Assembly (NCBI RefSeq): GCF_001552785.1
Contig: NZ_KQ959483.1
Coordinates: 1 to 64,000, forward strand
Reading direction: 5' to 3'
Origin: Atopobium deltae
Lineage (GTDB): Bacteria > Actinomycetota > Coriobacteriia > Coriobacteriales > Atopobiaceae
DNA length: 64,000 nt
A program made the position numbers and the translations under genes. Under the pieces are notes generated by a model that was not told the origin of the DNA, did not search any database, and worked only from the letters and a program-made list of their open reading frames with translations. Position 1 is the first letter of the stretch. Each line of letters starts with the position of its first letter. This document shows, one piece after another, positions 17,857-27,224 of this stretch.

Positions 17857-18897
17857 CTATCCTTCACTCTTACTTGAATCGAAGCGAATACGAGGATCAA
17901 GGAAGGCATAACTAATATCAACGAGTAAGTTAATGACCATAACCAACACAACAATAACGGTGACCGAACCCAAGACGAGCGGCCAGTCACGCTGCGAAAT
18001 AGCGCGATAGGTTTGGAATCCAACGCCAGGCCAGTTAAAGACCGTCTCGGTAAGAATGGCGCCTGCCATCATGCCACCGAAGTCCATACCAATGTAGGTA
18101 ATAACAGGAATCAAGGCATTTTTAAGGGCGTGGTGCCAAATAACATTACGACGAGACAAGCCTTTGGCGCGCGCGGTACGAATATAGTCTTGGTTCATGA
18201 CCTCAAGAAGCTGCGAGCGCATAATACGGGCTGTATAAGCTGTCGAAACAGCAGCCAGCGTCAGTGCAGGCAAAATGTAGTACACCCAGCCCTGGAATTC
18301 TGCGCTCGGACCACCTGCACCCGAAATAGGCAAATAGATGGCACCGCCCGTAAGATTTTTAAGCGCAATACCAAAGGTGAGTTGCAAAAGCATACCAAAC
18401 CAAAAGGCGGGCATGGCAACAAGTACGGAGGTTACCAAGGTAACCAAGATGTCCCAGAATGAGTAGCGCTTAATGGCCGAAATCATACCCGCACCAATAC
18501 CAATGGCGGCTTCGAGAATAATAGCCACGATCGCCAGCCGTATGGTGTACGGATACTTCGCAACCAAAATACTCACCACCGACTGTCCACTACTCTGGTA
18601 GGAAATGCCCAAATCGCCTTTGAGCAAGTTTGTCAAATAGGTGGTATAGCGCTTCCACATTGGTGTAGGAATGGTATTGCCATTCGCGTCGAGCACCGCA
18701 TGACCAGAGTCATCGGTTTCGATAAGACCAAACGAAACACGCAGATTCATTTCGGTGGTCGGGTCGAGTTTCTTCTCGCCCGCCATCAATTTAATTGGAT
18801 CACCTGGAACGATATTCTCCATCGCAAATAAAATAAGCGTTACACCTAAAAACACCGGTATAAACTGAAGAATACGTTTAATGATGTACTTCCCCAT
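17857..18897 (-). CDS. oppB: Oligopeptide ABC transporter permease OppB
   Basis: 346 residues beginning MGKYIIKRILQFIPVFLGVT, the typical first span of OppB/DppB. The EAA loop is YIRTARAKGLSRRNVIWHHA. Six membrane spans. A moderately longer periplasmic segment (residues ~45-85) follows the first span, as in OppB rather than DppB. AAGGAT precedes the start. It lies behind an attenuator-like hairpin after oppA. Confidence 0.92.
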   Translation of the reverse strand: MGKYIIKRILQFIPVFLGVTLILFAMENIVPGDPIKLMAGEKKLDPTTEMNLRVSFGLIETDDSGHAVLDANGNTIPTPMWKRYTTYLTNLLKGDLGISYQSSGQSVVSILVAKYPYTIRLAIVAIILEAAIGIGAGMISAIKRYSFWDILVTLVTSVLVAMPAFWFGMLLQLTFGIALKNLTGGAIYLPISGAGGPSAEFQGWVYYILPALTLAAVSTAYTARIMRSQLLEVMNQDYIRTARAKGLSRRNVIWHHALKNALIPVITYIGMDFGGMMAGAILTETVFNWPGVGFQTYRAISQRDWPLVLGSVTVIVVLVMVINLLVDISYAFLDPRIRFDSSKSEG

Positions 18898-18945
18898 ACA
18901 GTAACATCCTTATTTGTCGCCAATTTTTTCTCATATAGATGTGTC

Positions 18946-18983
18946 AAAAGGCAGGGGCTGGAAATCCAGTCCCCGCCTTTTTT
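18946..18983 (-). terminator. Hairpin between oppA and oppB (attenuator-like)
   Basis: AAAAGGCGGGGACTGG pairs with CCAGCCCCTGCCTTTT around ATTT with one bulged base. The trailing T run on the minus strand is only TTTT, so partial read-through is likely. This would give more binding protein than permease, a common arrangement. Confidence 0.7.
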
Positions 18984-19005
18984 GAGCAGTTACGCTGCAA
19001 AAATG

Positions 19006-20637
19006 TTATGCCTTCATTTCGGCTCGAGCGAAGTCAGCGTTCTGTACTGGGCTGAAGTAAACAGAACCAACATTTGCAGAAGCCACGTGGGAGTTGGCAT
19101 AGAAGAAGATAGGAATGATGGGCACGTCCTCGCCGATCATCTTGTTGATCTTGCGGTATGCCTCACGACGCTTTGCGTCATCGGTGATTTGACGTGCAGC
19201 CAAGATTTCCTTATCGACCTCAGGGTTGTTGTACTTGGAGTAGTTGTTCTCGGCCTTGGAGTAGAAGTTCGGGTAAATGAAGTTGTCCATGGTTGGATAG
19301 TCTGCATTCCAGCCCAAACGACCAAGAGAGATCGAGCCATCGCCCAGCTTACTCAGATAGGCTGCCCACTCGAGTGTGTTTTGCTTCACCTTGAAGCCAA
19401 CCTTTTCGAGGTCGCCCAAGATAATGGTCATGAGGTCCTCGTGACCACCACCCGTGTTGTAGGAAAGCACAAGCTCGGTGCCCGTGAGGTTATTGTCCTT
19501 AACGATCTTCTTAGCAGCCTCGGGATCATATTTGGCGTAGGGCCAAATGTTGTCCTTGCTATCGTCAATCAGTGAGGGGAACAAACCGTCAGCGACGGTA
19601 CGAGAGCCCTCGTACAGGGTATCATTGATGTTCTGGCGGTTAATAGCCAGCGAAATAGCACGGCGGACGTTGATGTCGGACATCGTCTTGTCCTGTAAGT
19701 TCATCACCAAGTAGTAAATAGAAGCGCAGGTACCCGTCAAGGTCTGCTTACCGGGCGTGGCGGTGTAGCCATCGTCAGCCTTACCATACTGCTTAATGGT
19801 CTCCCCGATGCGGCCGGTTGGAATGTGCGTGAAGTCAAGGTTACCAGCGGTGAACTCATTAAAACCAGTGTTGGGGTCTTTTTGAATCGAAAAGTGCACG
19901 CCATCCAGCTTGGCCTTCTCGCCATAGTAGTCATCAAAGCGCACGACGTCGATGTACTGACCAGACTCCCACTTGCCCTTCATCTTGAAAGGACCATTGC
20001 CGATAGGAGCAAGCAAGAATGCATCGGGGTCATCCAGTGCAGCCTGAGGAACAGGTGCAAGACCAGGGTGAGAAACGATGTAGGGGAAGTCTGCCGTAGG
20101 GGCAACCATCTTGACAACAAGGGTGAGGTCGTCGGGACACTCAACACCCGCAAGTTCAGTTGCTTTGCCTTCCTTCATCTCGGCAGCACCAACAATAGGG
20201 TCGAGGTGGTAAGCGATCTCGGAAGGAGTTTTCATCTTCGTGTCGAGGATACGCTCCCAAGCACGCTTAAAGGACTTGGAGTCAACGGGTTCGCCATTGT
20301 GGAACTTCGCGCCCTTTACCAAAGTAAAGGTGAACTCAGTCGCATCATCGTTCCCTTTCCAAGATGCGGCGGCCATGGGAACAAGTTCCTTCTTCTTCCA
20401 GTCAAAGAACGTAAGGGAATCGAAGAGGCAGTGCTCAACCTGGGTGCCCTCGGACTCCTGTACATTGTACGGGTCAATTGCGACAGGCTCGGTAATGAAG
20501 AACTTCATCGTTCCACCCTTTTTAGAGCCGCCAGCGGCGCCACCGGTATTTTTGCATGCAGCCAGTGCGGCCAAAGCACTTGCTGCAAGGGTACCTTTAA
20601 TAAAGGTACGTCGACCAATCATCAACTTGTCAGCCAT
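19006..20637 (-). CDS. oppA: Oligopeptide-binding lipoprotein (SBP family 5)
   Basis: 543 residues from the ATG at 20637 with AGGAGGAAC upstream. The signal has a twin-arginine motif (GRRTFIKG), a short hydrophobic stretch and a lipobox LAAC with Cys28, so it is probably exported folded by Tat and lipidated. Family-5 features include FTFTLVKGAKFHNGEPVDSK and a stretch on residues placing the peptide between two lobes (DVRRAISLAINRQNI is the most conserved). It captures oligopeptides for OppBCDF. A promoter and a hairpin lie in its leader and an attenuator follows. It probably takes up peptides released by surface proteolysis. Confidence 0.92.
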   Translation of the reverse strand: MADKLMIGRRTFIKGTLAASALAALAACKNTGGAAGGSKKGGTMKFFITEPVAIDPYNVQESEGTQVEHCLFDSLTFFDWKKKELVPMAAASWKGNDDATEFTFTLVKGAKFHNGEPVDSKSFKRAWERILDTKMKTPSEIAYHLDPIVGAAEMKEGKATELAGVECPDDLTLVVKMVAPTADFPYIVSHPGLAPVPQAALDDPDAFLLAPIGNGPFKMKGKWESGQYIDVVRFDDYYGEKAKLDGVHFSIQKDPNTGFNEFTAGNLDFTHIPTGRIGETIKQYGKADDGYTATPGKQTLTGTCASIYYLVMNLQDKTMSDINVRRAISLAINRQNINDTLYEGSRTVADGLFPSLIDDSKDNIWPYAKYDPEAAKKIVKDNNLTGTELVLSYNTGGGHEDLMTIILGDLEKVGFKVKQNTLEWAAYLSKLGDGSISLGRLGWNADYPTMDNFIYPNFYSKAENNYSKYNNPEVDKEILAARQITDDAKRREAYRKINKMIGEDVPIIPIFFYANSHVASANVGSVYFSPVQNADFARAEMKA

Positions 20638-20665
20638 AGGTTCCTCCTCTTGAATCCAATACGTG

Positions 20666-20684
20666 GGGATAACCAATTTATCCC
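20666..20684 (-). promoter_or_regulatory. Palindrome in the oppA leader (possible operator or 5' hairpin)
   Basis: GGGATAA and TTATCCC (20666-20672 and 20678-20684) form a perfect 7-bp inverted repeat with a 5-base centre. It lies between the proposed promoter and the ribosome site of oppA. It could be a repressor site or an mRNA hairpin; no T run follows, so it is not a terminator. Confidence 0.5.
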
Positions 20685-20710
20685 TACACATACTTACTGG
20701 GTCCATACCT

Positions 20711-20739
20711 ATAATACAGAAGCTGATAAATTCTATGAA
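20711..20739 (-). promoter_or_regulatory. Probable oppA promoter
   Basis: On the minus strand TTCATA (20734-20739) and TATTAT (20711-20716) have a 17-bp spacer. The -35 box is only four of six, so this is a moderate call. Confidence 0.45.
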
Positions 20740-20769
20740 TTACGATGTGTTTTATGACTCTAAAAATTA

Positions 20770-20799
20770 ACAAACCGCCCTCTTTTGAAGGCGGTTTGT
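20770..20799 (-). terminator. Terminator after secG
   Basis: ACAAACCGCC pairs perfectly with GGCGGTTTGT (20770-20779 and 20790-20799). On the minus strand TAATTTTTAG follows. It separates the secG transcript from the opp operon. Confidence 0.75.
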
Positions 20800-20886
20800 G
20801 CATATTATATGAAATTTTTCATAGAGAAGGGCTGCAACGCCACACAAATTGCTTTTTTATGTGCTTAAAACCTGCTTAAAACGTAC

Positions 20887-21135
20887 CTAAAACGTGCCCT
20901 GCGGGAAGGTAAGCACAAAAACAACGATGGTCGTCACGAAGACAAGCGAAGCAATAATCGTCAAGCGGTCGAGGTTCTTTTCCCAAACACCAGAGGCTGC
21001 AGAAGAGTTATACATCGACGAGGCGATCATATCCGAAACGCCCGTACCCTTACCCGAGTGCATAAGCACCAAGATAACCACGGCCAAAGCAGAAATTGCC
21101 CACAGAACAAGCAATACAATATTTAATGGACTCAC
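20887..21135 (-). CDS. secG: Preprotein translocase subunit SecG
   Basis: 82 residues, the usual length. Two membrane spans (about 5-25 and 57-77) flank the conserved cytosolic loop LMHSGKGTGVSDM. It is the small accessory subunit of SecYEG in the cytoplasmic membrane. It uses a GTG start with AGAGGAG upstream. It follows the glycolytic genes in the same direction, the order commonly found in Gram-positive bacteria, but a hairpin separates it from gpmI. Confidence 0.93.
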   Translation of the reverse strand: MSPLNIVLLVLWAISALAVVILVLMHSGKGTGVSDMIASSMYNSSAASGVWEKNLDRLTIIASLVFVTTIVVFVLTFPQGTF

Positions 21136-21183
21136 GCTGTACGCTCCTCTAAAAACTATGCATATACACGTCAGTAAATAACA

Positions 21184-21222
21184 AATAACGTCAGTACCAC
21201 AAAGAGCAGCGCTGACGTTATT
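21184..21222 (-). terminator. Hairpin between gpmI and secG
   Basis: AATAACGTCAG (21184-21194) and CTGACGTTATT (21212-21222) are perfectly complementary over 11 bp. On the minus strand TGTTATTT follows, a weak T run. It is probably a terminator or attenuator. Confidence 0.65.
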
Positions 21223-21272
21223 ATAAGCGTTTGCTCACAGCAAAACAGCTTAACACACTCGATACAAAAAGA

Positions 21273-22832
21273 CTACTGTTTTATAAGCACGCGACCAGTC
21301 ATCTCGGCGGGACGCTCAATGCCCATCATAGCAAGAAGCGTCGGTGCTACATCACACAGACGAGCATCGGGTACATCGAGCAACTCGGGCTGCTTGTCAT
21401 CAACAATAATCAGAGGAACGCGACTTGTCGTGTGCGACGTGACGGGCATCTTTTTGCCATCAACCTCGTTGTACATGTGATCAGCGTTGCCGTGATCGGC
21501 GGTGATAAGCGCAAAGCCACCCTTGGCCAAAATGGCGGGAATGATCTTCGACAGACCGTGGTCAACTGCCTCAGTAGCACGACGAGCTGCGTCAACGACA
21601 CCCGTGTGGCCTACCATGTCGCAGTTAGCGTAATTCACGACATAAAAATCTGCCTCGTCATTGTTAATGGCCTCGGTCAAACGAGCGGTGACGCCGGGCT
21701 CGCTCATCTCGGGCTGCAAGTCATAGGTCGCAACCTTGGGCGAAGGAATCAAGACACGTGTCTCGTTTTTCTTAGGAGCCTCAATACCGCCGTTCAGGAA
21801 GAAGGTGACGTGCGCGTACTTCTCGGTCTCGGCAGTGTGGAACTGCGTGAGTCCTGCATCAGAGATCACGTCAGCCAATACATGCGGTGGCACAATTTTG
21901 CCAAAGGCAATGTCAACGTGGTTAAAGGTGGGATCATACTCGGTCATCGTGACAAAGCTTGCCAAGTTCGCAAACTTTTTGCGCTCAAAACCCGTAAATT
22001 CAGGCTCAGTAAGCGCACGTGTGATCTCGCGCGCACGGTCGGGACGGAAATTAAAGAAGATAATGGCATCGCCATCGTTTAGGCCGCCCTTATCGAGCAC
22101 CACGGGCTTGACAAACTCATCGCCACGAGGATCCTCCTCGTAGTAGGACTTCAAAGCCTCGACAGGATCGGATGCCTCAACGCCTTCACCAAGAACAATC
22201 GCATTGTAGGCAAGCTCTTCGCGCTCCCAACGATTATCGCGATCCATGCCATAGTAACGACCAGCGATGGTAGCAATGGCAATGTCAGTGTTGTACCGAG
22301 CCGCAACGCCCTCAAGATACTTCACAAAGCCTTCCATAATGCCCGCGCCAGACTGAGGTGCCACGTCGCGACCATCGGTAAAGGCATCAATGCGAATGCG
22401 CTTGACGCCACGCTCGGCAGCCATGGCAACCAAAGCCTCGGCGTGCACGAGGTTGGAGTGAACGCCACCAGGTGAGACAAGACCCATGATGTGCAGGGTC
22501 TTATCGTCAGCAATAACCGCATCCATCGCACGGGTCAACACGGGGTTGTCCTTAATAGATCCGTCTTTAATAGCGTTGTTGATAAGCGATAAGGACTGAT
22601 ACACAATACGACCAGCGCCGATGTTCAGATGTCCTACCTCAGAGTTACCCATTTGACCTGCGGGCAGGCCAACGTCTTCACCAGAAGCACCCAGGGTTGT
22701 GTTGGGATACTTCTCAATTAAGCTATCCCAAAAAGGAATTGATGCTAACGAGATTGCATTATCTGGACCAGCAGGAGCAATTCCGCGTCCATCCATAACA
22801 ACGAGCAGTGCTGGAGTACGTACATCTGTCAT
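21273..22832 (-). CDS. gpmI: 2,3-bisphosphoglycerate-independent phosphoglycerate mutase
   Basis: 519 residues. The alkaline-phosphatase-like fold carries the metal-binding VVMDGRG at the start and the catalytic Ser64 in GQMGNSEVGH. The second metal cluster includes TADHGNADHM. It interconverts 3- and 2-phosphoglycerate with two Mn ions in the cytosol. Its ATG overlaps the tpiA stop by one base (TAATG), so the two are translationally coupled in gap-pgk-tpiA-gpmI order. Confidence 0.95.
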   Translation of the reverse strand: MTDVRTPALLVVMDGRGIAPAGPDNAISLASIPFWDSLIEKYPNTTLGASGEDVGLPAGQMGNSEVGHLNIGAGRIVYQSLSLINNAIKDGSIKDNPVLTRAMDAVIADDKTLHIMGLVSPGGVHSNLVHAEALVAMAAERGVKRIRIDAFTDGRDVAPQSGAGIMEGFVKYLEGVAARYNTDIAIATIAGRYYGMDRDNRWEREELAYNAIVLGEGVEASDPVEALKSYYEEDPRGDEFVKPVVLDKGGLNDGDAIIFFNFRPDRAREITRALTEPEFTGFERKKFANLASFVTMTEYDPTFNHVDIAFGKIVPPHVLADVISDAGLTQFHTAETEKYAHVTFFLNGGIEAPKKNETRVLIPSPKVATYDLQPEMSEPGVTARLTEAINNDEADFYVVNYANCDMVGHTGVVDAARRATEAVDHGLSKIIPAILAKGGFALITADHGNADHMYNEVDGKKMPVTSHTTSRVPLIIVDDKQPELLDVPDARLCDVAPTLLAMMGIERPAEMTGRVLIKQ

Positions 22833-23596
22833 TACATAACCGCCTTAACCATTGCGCTAAACGAATCTGCCTTCAGGGATGCGCCGCCGACGAGTGCCCC
22901 GTCTACGTCGGGTTTCTCGACAAACGATGCCACATTTTCGGGCTTGGCCGAACCACCATACAAAATGCGAATGCCGTCCGCAATAACCGAACCAAAACGC
23001 TGAGTCAGTGCGGTACGAATGGCGCCGCACACTTCCTGCGCGTCATCTGCGGTAGCCGTTTTGCCCGTGCCGATGGCCCAAATGGGCTCATACGCAATAA
23101 TGTAGCGAGAAGGATCGGTGATGGTCAGGCCCTCGGTGTCCTTGTTAATTTGATCCACGACAAAGGCAACGTGATTGCCTGCCTCGCGGACCTCAAGGGG
23201 CTCGCCGCAACAGCTGATGGGAATAATATCGTGCGCGAGAAGCGCGGCTGCTTTTTTGTTGATGTCCTCGTCGGTCTCGCCAAAGTAACCGCGACGCTCA
23301 GAGTGGCCGATGATGCAGTAGCTCGCACCAACATTGGTAAGCATCGAAGGAGCAGTCTCGCCCGTGTAGGCACCCGACTCTTCCCAGTACACATTTTGTG
23401 CGCCCAAGGCAAAGGGTGCGGACTTTTGGTCAATCACAGTCGAGACGACCTTTAAGTCAACCGTAGGAGGACAAACGACAACATCAACGTCGCGCGTGCC
23501 ATCGCTCAGTTCGTCGGCCAAGTCGGAAGCAAGAAGCACGCTTTCGGTGCAATTCTTGTTCATCTTCCAGTTGCCGGCAATGACTCGTTTACGCAT
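22832..23596 (-). CDS. tpiA: Triosephosphate isomerase
   Basis: 254 residues. Catalytic Lys11 in GNWKMN, His98 in IIGHSERR and Glu170 in AYEPIWAIGTGKT are all present. It interconverts dihydroxyacetone phosphate and glyceraldehyde-3-phosphate. The ATG at 23596 has GGAGG nine bases upstream and overlaps the end of pgk by 8 bases; a TTG one codon earlier is less likely. Confidence 0.96.
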   Translation of the reverse strand: MRKRVIAGNWKMNKNCTESVLLASDLADELSDGTRDVDVVVCPPTVDLKVVSTVIDQKSAPFALGAQNVYWEESGAYTGETAPSMLTNVGASYCIIGHSERRGYFGETDEDINKKAAALLAHDIIPISCCGEPLEVREAGNHVAFVVDQINKDTEGLTITDPSRYIIAYEPIWAIGTGKTATADDAQEVCGAIRTALTQRFGSVIADGIRILYGGSAKPENVASFVEKPDVDGALVGGASLKADSFSAMVKAVM

Positions 23597-24782
23597 CAAG
23601 AAGAGCCTCCACTCCAGGAAGTTGTTTACCCTCGACGAGCTCCATTGAAGCGCCGCCGCCAGTCGAGATCCAGCTCATGTCGTCGGCAAGCTTAAATTTG
23701 TTAATAGCTGCGACCGAATCGCCGCCACCAATGATGGAAGTGCAGTCAGATGCAGCAATCGCGCGTGCGACAGCCTCGGTACCAGTGGCAAATTGATCGA
23801 ACTCGAAGACGCCCATGGGGCCATTCCAAAAGACGGTTTTGGCCTCTTTGACAGCATCGCAGTACAGCTCAACCGTCTTAGGACCAATGTCCATGCCCAT
23901 ACGATCCTCAGGGATACTGTCGGAAGCAACTACTTTGCCCACAGCGTCCTCACCAAAGTGATCGGTTACAACGTTGTCGATAGGAAGCAAAATCTTGCAG
24001 CCTTTTTCCTCTGCCTTTTTGAGCATCTTAGCTGCAGGCTCAATCCAGTCGAGCTCCTTCAGCGAGGTGCCAACCGTCTTGTAGCCCTTTGCGAGGAAGA
24101 AGGTGTAGGCCATGCCGCCACCAATGATCAGGGTATCGGCCGAATCAATAAGGTGGTCGAGAACACCGATCTTGCTGGAAACCTTAGAGCCACCGACAAT
24201 AGCAACAAAGGGGCGCTCAGGGGAAGCAAAGATGGACGTCAGAGTGTCAACTTCCTTCTCGAGCAAAAATCCTGCGACGGCAGGAAGGTAGGCGGCTGGT
24301 CCCACTACGGAACCCTGAGAACGGTGTGCGGTACCAAAGGCATCGAGGACAAAAATGTCACCGTAGGAAGCAAGCTTCTTTGCGACCTCAGGATCGTTTT
24401 TCTTCTCGGCCTTCAAGAAACGAACGTTCTCGAGAAGCAAAATGTCGCCTGGTTTAACAGAGGCGACCTCAGCAGCGGCCTTATCGCCATAGGTATCATC
24501 ACAGAAGCTGACCTCATAGCCAGTAAGCTCAGCGAGCTTCTTCGCAACGGGAGCAAGCGAAAGCTCACTCTCAAAACCAGTGCCAGCAGGACGGCCCAAG
24601 TGGCTCATCAGCACGATGCCTGCGCCGTGCTCTTTGAGGTAGCTAATCGTGGGAATAGCTGCGCGAACGCGGGTGTCATCGGTGACAACGCCATCCTTTA
24701 GGGGCACATTAAAATCGACACGCATCAGGACACGCTTGCCCGCGACGTCAATGTCACGAACGGTTTTTTTCGTAAATGCCAT
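23589..24782 (-). CDS. pgk: Phosphoglycerate kinase
   Basis: 397 residues, the standard bacterial length. N-terminal signatures are KRVLMRVDFNVPLKDG and VLMSHLGRP; the nucleotide-binding GPMGVFEFDQFATGT and GGGDSVAA lie in the C-lobe. It makes ATP from 1,3-bisphosphoglycerate. AAAAGGAGGATGAG precedes the start. It is followed by overlapping tpiA; a hairpin separates it from gap upstream, so gap may also be transcribed at a higher level. Confidence 0.96.
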   Translation of the reverse strand: MAFTKKTVRDIDVAGKRVLMRVDFNVPLKDGVVTDDTRVRAAIPTISYLKEHGAGIVLMSHLGRPAGTGFESELSLAPVAKKLAELTGYEVSFCDDTYGDKAAAEVASVKPGDILLLENVRFLKAEKKNDPEVAKKLASYGDIFVLDAFGTAHRSQGSVVGPAAYLPAVAGFLLEKEVDTLTSIFASPERPFVAIVGGSKVSSKIGVLDHLIDSADTLIIGGGMAYTFFLAKGYKTVGTSLKELDWIEPAAKMLKKAEEKGCKILLPIDNVVTDHFGEDAVGKVVASDSIPEDRMGMDIGPKTVELYCDAVKEAKTVFWNGPMGVFEFDQFATGTEAVARAIAASDCTSIIGGGDSVAAINKFKLADDMSWISTGGGASMELVEGKQLPGVEALLDA

Positions 24783-24822
24783 CTCATCCTCCTTTTAAGG
24801 ACTCCAAAAGAACAAAAGAAAC

Positions 24823-24850
24823 GCGGTCGCGGCTCGAAAGCTGCAACCGC
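24823..24850 (-). terminator. Hairpin between gap and pgk
   Basis: GCGGTCGCGGCT (24823-24834) faces AGCTGCAACCGC (24839-24850) with two mismatches around a CGAA loop. On the minus strand GTTTCTTTTG follows. It probably acts as a partial terminator or mRNA-stabilising end behind gap. Confidence 0.65.
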
Positions 24851-24937
24851 GCCTTACAAACATACTTCAGCGATTACTGAGCAATCGGTTATACCAAACG
24901 GTCATACGATACCTGAGCAACCGTTACACAAGCAATC

Positions 24938-25963
24938 TTATGCAAAGAACTTCTCGAAGTACTTAATCGTGCGGACCATCTGCGAGGTGTAAGAATTCTC
25001 GTTGTCGTACCAAGAGGTCACCTGTACCAAGGTCTGGCCATTGCCCAGGTCCTGAGCCATCGTCTGGGTGGCGTCAAAGATGGAACCGTGGGTGTCGCCG
25101 ATGATGTCGCGCGATACGATGTCGTCGGTGTTGTAACCAAAGGTCTCGGGGATGCTGTCGGAGTATGCCTTCATAGCAGCGTTGATCTCGTCAGCAGTAA
25201 CTTTCTTGTCAACAACAGCGTACAGGTTGGTCAAAGAACCAGTGGGGGTTGGAACGCGCTGAGCAGCACCAACGAGCTTGCCATTGAGCTCAGGGATTAC
25301 CAGACCAATAGCCTTAGCGGCACCCGTGGAGTTAGGAACGATATTCTCGGCAGCTGCACGGGAGCGACGGAAGTTACCCTTGCGCTGAGGACCGTCCAAG
25401 GTCATCTGGTCGCCAGTGTATGCGTGAATGGTGGTCATGATACCGCTGACAATAGGAGCGAAATCATTCAGACCCTTGGCCATAGGAGCCAAGCAGTTGG
25501 TGGTGCAGGAAGCTGCAGAGATGATGTCGTCATCTGCAGTGAGTTGCTCGTGGTTTACGTTGTATACGATGGTGGGAAGATCCTTGCCTGCAGGAGCAGA
25601 GATGACAACCTTCTTTGCACCAGCATCAATGTGAGCCTGTGCTTTAGCCTTAGAGGTGTAAAAACCAGTGCACTCGAGGACAACGTCTACGCCAAGCTCG
25701 CCCCAAGGAAGCTTACTTGCGTCGGCCTCCTTGTAAATGGTAATGGTCTTGTCGTCTACAATAATTGCATCGTCAGAAGCCTTGATAGCGTGATCACGAG
25801 AATAGTTGCCCTGTGTTGAGTCGTACTTCAAAAGATAGGCAAGCATCTCGGGGGACGTAAGATCGTTGATTGCAACAATCTCTGAGTCCTCATGGCCAAA
25901 CATTTGACGGAACGCCAAACGACCGATACGACCAAAACCGTTGATAGCAACCTTAACTGCCAT
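24938..25963 (-). CDS. gap: Glyceraldehyde-3-phosphate dehydrogenase (NAD type)
   Basis: 341 residues. The Rossmann start is [16 protein letters not shown], an Asp in AINDL suggests NAD rather than NADP, and the catalytic Cys153 lies in [12 protein letters not shown]. It makes 1,3-bisphosphoglycerate. AAAGGAGAAAGC precedes the ATG. It is first in the gap-pgk-tpiA-gpmI block. The leader to about 26100 is AT-rich and holds GGTATAGC/GTATAAC-like elements, without a promoter pair I would vouch for. Confidence 0.96.
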   Translation of the reverse strand: MAVKVAINGFGRIGRLAFRQMFGHEDSEIVAINDLTSPEMLAYLLKYDSTQGNYSRDHAIKASDDAIIVDDKTITIYKEADASKLPWGELGVDVVLECTGFYTSKAKAQAHIDAGAKKVVISAPAGKDLPTIVYNVNHEQLTADDDIISAASCTTNCLAPMAKGLNDFAPIVSGIMTTIHAYTGDQMTLDGPQRKGNFRRSRAAAENIVPNSTGAAKAIGLVIPELNGKLVGAAQRVPTPTGSLTNLYAVVDKKVTADEINAAMKAYSDSIPETFGYNTDDIVSRDIIGDTHGSIFDATQTMAQDLGNGQTLVQVTSWYDNENSYTSQMVRTIKYFEKFFA

Positions 25964-26171
25964 GCTTTCTCCTTTCGAGAAACCTTCGGTATCTTGTTTT
26001 CCGAATTGGTCTCATTATTGGACTGCTGTTGTTATACTACCCTTATTTTGCTCATTCGGGTATAGCAAAACGAGGAAATTACCAAAAATTGTGGCATCTA
26101 CCTGCAAGTTGACCATCATTCACTGATCAATTAATGACTGCGGCGAGGCGGGTGTGGGTGTAGCAGCGGCT

Positions 26172-26183
26172 GGCGAGAAGACC
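26172..26183 (+). repeat. Intergenic copy of the dispersed motif GGCGAGAAGACC
   Basis: It lies about 20 bp past the whiA stop codon, in DNA with no supported coding sequence. The preceding GGCGGGTGTGGGTGTAGCAG is G-rich and unlike the AT-rich DNA beyond it. Confidence 0.6.
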
Positions 26184-26202
26184 GTGCGAAGACGCGCGGA
26201 CG

Positions 26203-27138
26203 CTACGAACCCTGAAGCGATTGCGCAAATTCTTGCAAGCGCAACCAACGATGATAGAGCGCCGATTTTGATAAGGGCGGCGTTACTTGTTGGCCCAAGT
26301 CGCGCAGTGACAGCTCAGGGAACTCACAACGCAGTGCACAAAATGTTTTGAGTGATGCGGGAAGTGCTTCCAAGCCCACCGTTTTTTTGATATGCGCAAT
26401 GCAGGTAAGTTGGGCGGCAGCGGCATTGGTTGAGCGCGCCTGGTTAGCGATTTCGGCATTGACGCGGCGGTTGACATCATTTTTAAGCGACTTCATATGC
26501 CGGACCTTTACCAGCGCACGACTCATCTTATGCGCTCCCAACAGCGTGAGTAGCGCGACGATGTCCTCGTAACTCTTCAGGTACACAGCATAAGCCCCTC
26601 GCCTATGATGCAGCCGTGCGGGAATGCCTCGCTTGTTGACGAGCTCGACGAGTTGGTTGGCAAATTGCTCGCCCATAACCGCAATTTCCAGATGGAAGTC
26701 ACCATGCGGATTGGCGATAAATCCGCCCGCTAAGAAAGCCCCGCGAATAAACGCATCACAACAGGATGCGTTAACGAGCAGCTCTTGATTGATTCCCGAG
26801 GCAAGACTGTGCTGCTTGGTGAGCACTCCCATACTCACAAGCGCTTGCGCAAGGCCTTCCTGATCGGGAATTTCGATCAGATAATTGCGCGTCTTATGCA
26901 AAATCGACTGACGAAAGGTGAGCTTCGTCTTGAGGCTAAAGACGTCATGCGTCAAGCCCAACACCATACGAGCCACCGCGCCCGTCTCGGTCGAAACACG
27001 AATGGAATAGCAGCCCGGTCCCCTAAACGACAGTGTTCCGCAAATGCGGATAAGGGCGGCGAGCTCGGCCATATCGGCATGGTGAGAAGAGCGCTTGACG
27101 CGCGAAAGCTCATCTTTGACTTCGGCGGTAAATGACAT
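26203..27138 (-). CDS. whiA: WhiA-type DNA-binding regulator
   Basis: 311 residues from ATG 27138 with GAGGAGC upstream. The family order is visible: an N-terminal WhiA_N segment (FTAEVKDELSRV), a degenerate LAGLIDADG-like core (residues ~90-190, including RGAFLAGGFIANPHGDFHLE), and a C-terminal helix-turn-helix (LPASLKTFCALRCEFPELSLRDLGQQ, then KSALYHRWLRL). In actinobacteria it controls division and sporulation genes, elsewhere division and chromosome traits. It follows rapZ by 86 bp. The yvcK gene usually found between rapZ and whiA is not present here. Confidence 0.93.
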   Translation of the reverse strand: MSFTAEVKDELSRVKRSSHHADMAELAALIRICGTLSFRGPGCYSIRVSTETGAVARMVLGLTHDVFSLKTKLTFRQSILHKTRNYLIEIPDQEGLAQALVSMGVLTKQHSLASGINQELLVNASCCDAFIRGAFLAGGFIANPHGDFHLEIAVMGEQFANQLVELVNKRGIPARLHHRRGAYAVYLKSYEDIVALLTLLGAHKMSRALVKVRHMKSLKNDVNRRVNAEIANQARSTNAAAAQLTCIAHIKKTVGLEALPASLKTFCALRCEFPELSLRDLGQQVTPPLSKSALYHRWLRLQEFAQSLQGS

Positions 27139-27224
27139 AAGCTCCTCACTTGTATGCAATGGCCTTACGGGTGCAGATGTTCGATGTTAGCGGGCAGCTG
27201 GCGGTGGGTGGTGCAAGCTACGGC

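Noticed and set aside
19825-20757. Plus-strand open frame of 310 codons opposite oppA
   Set aside because: Antisense to a well-supported binding protein.
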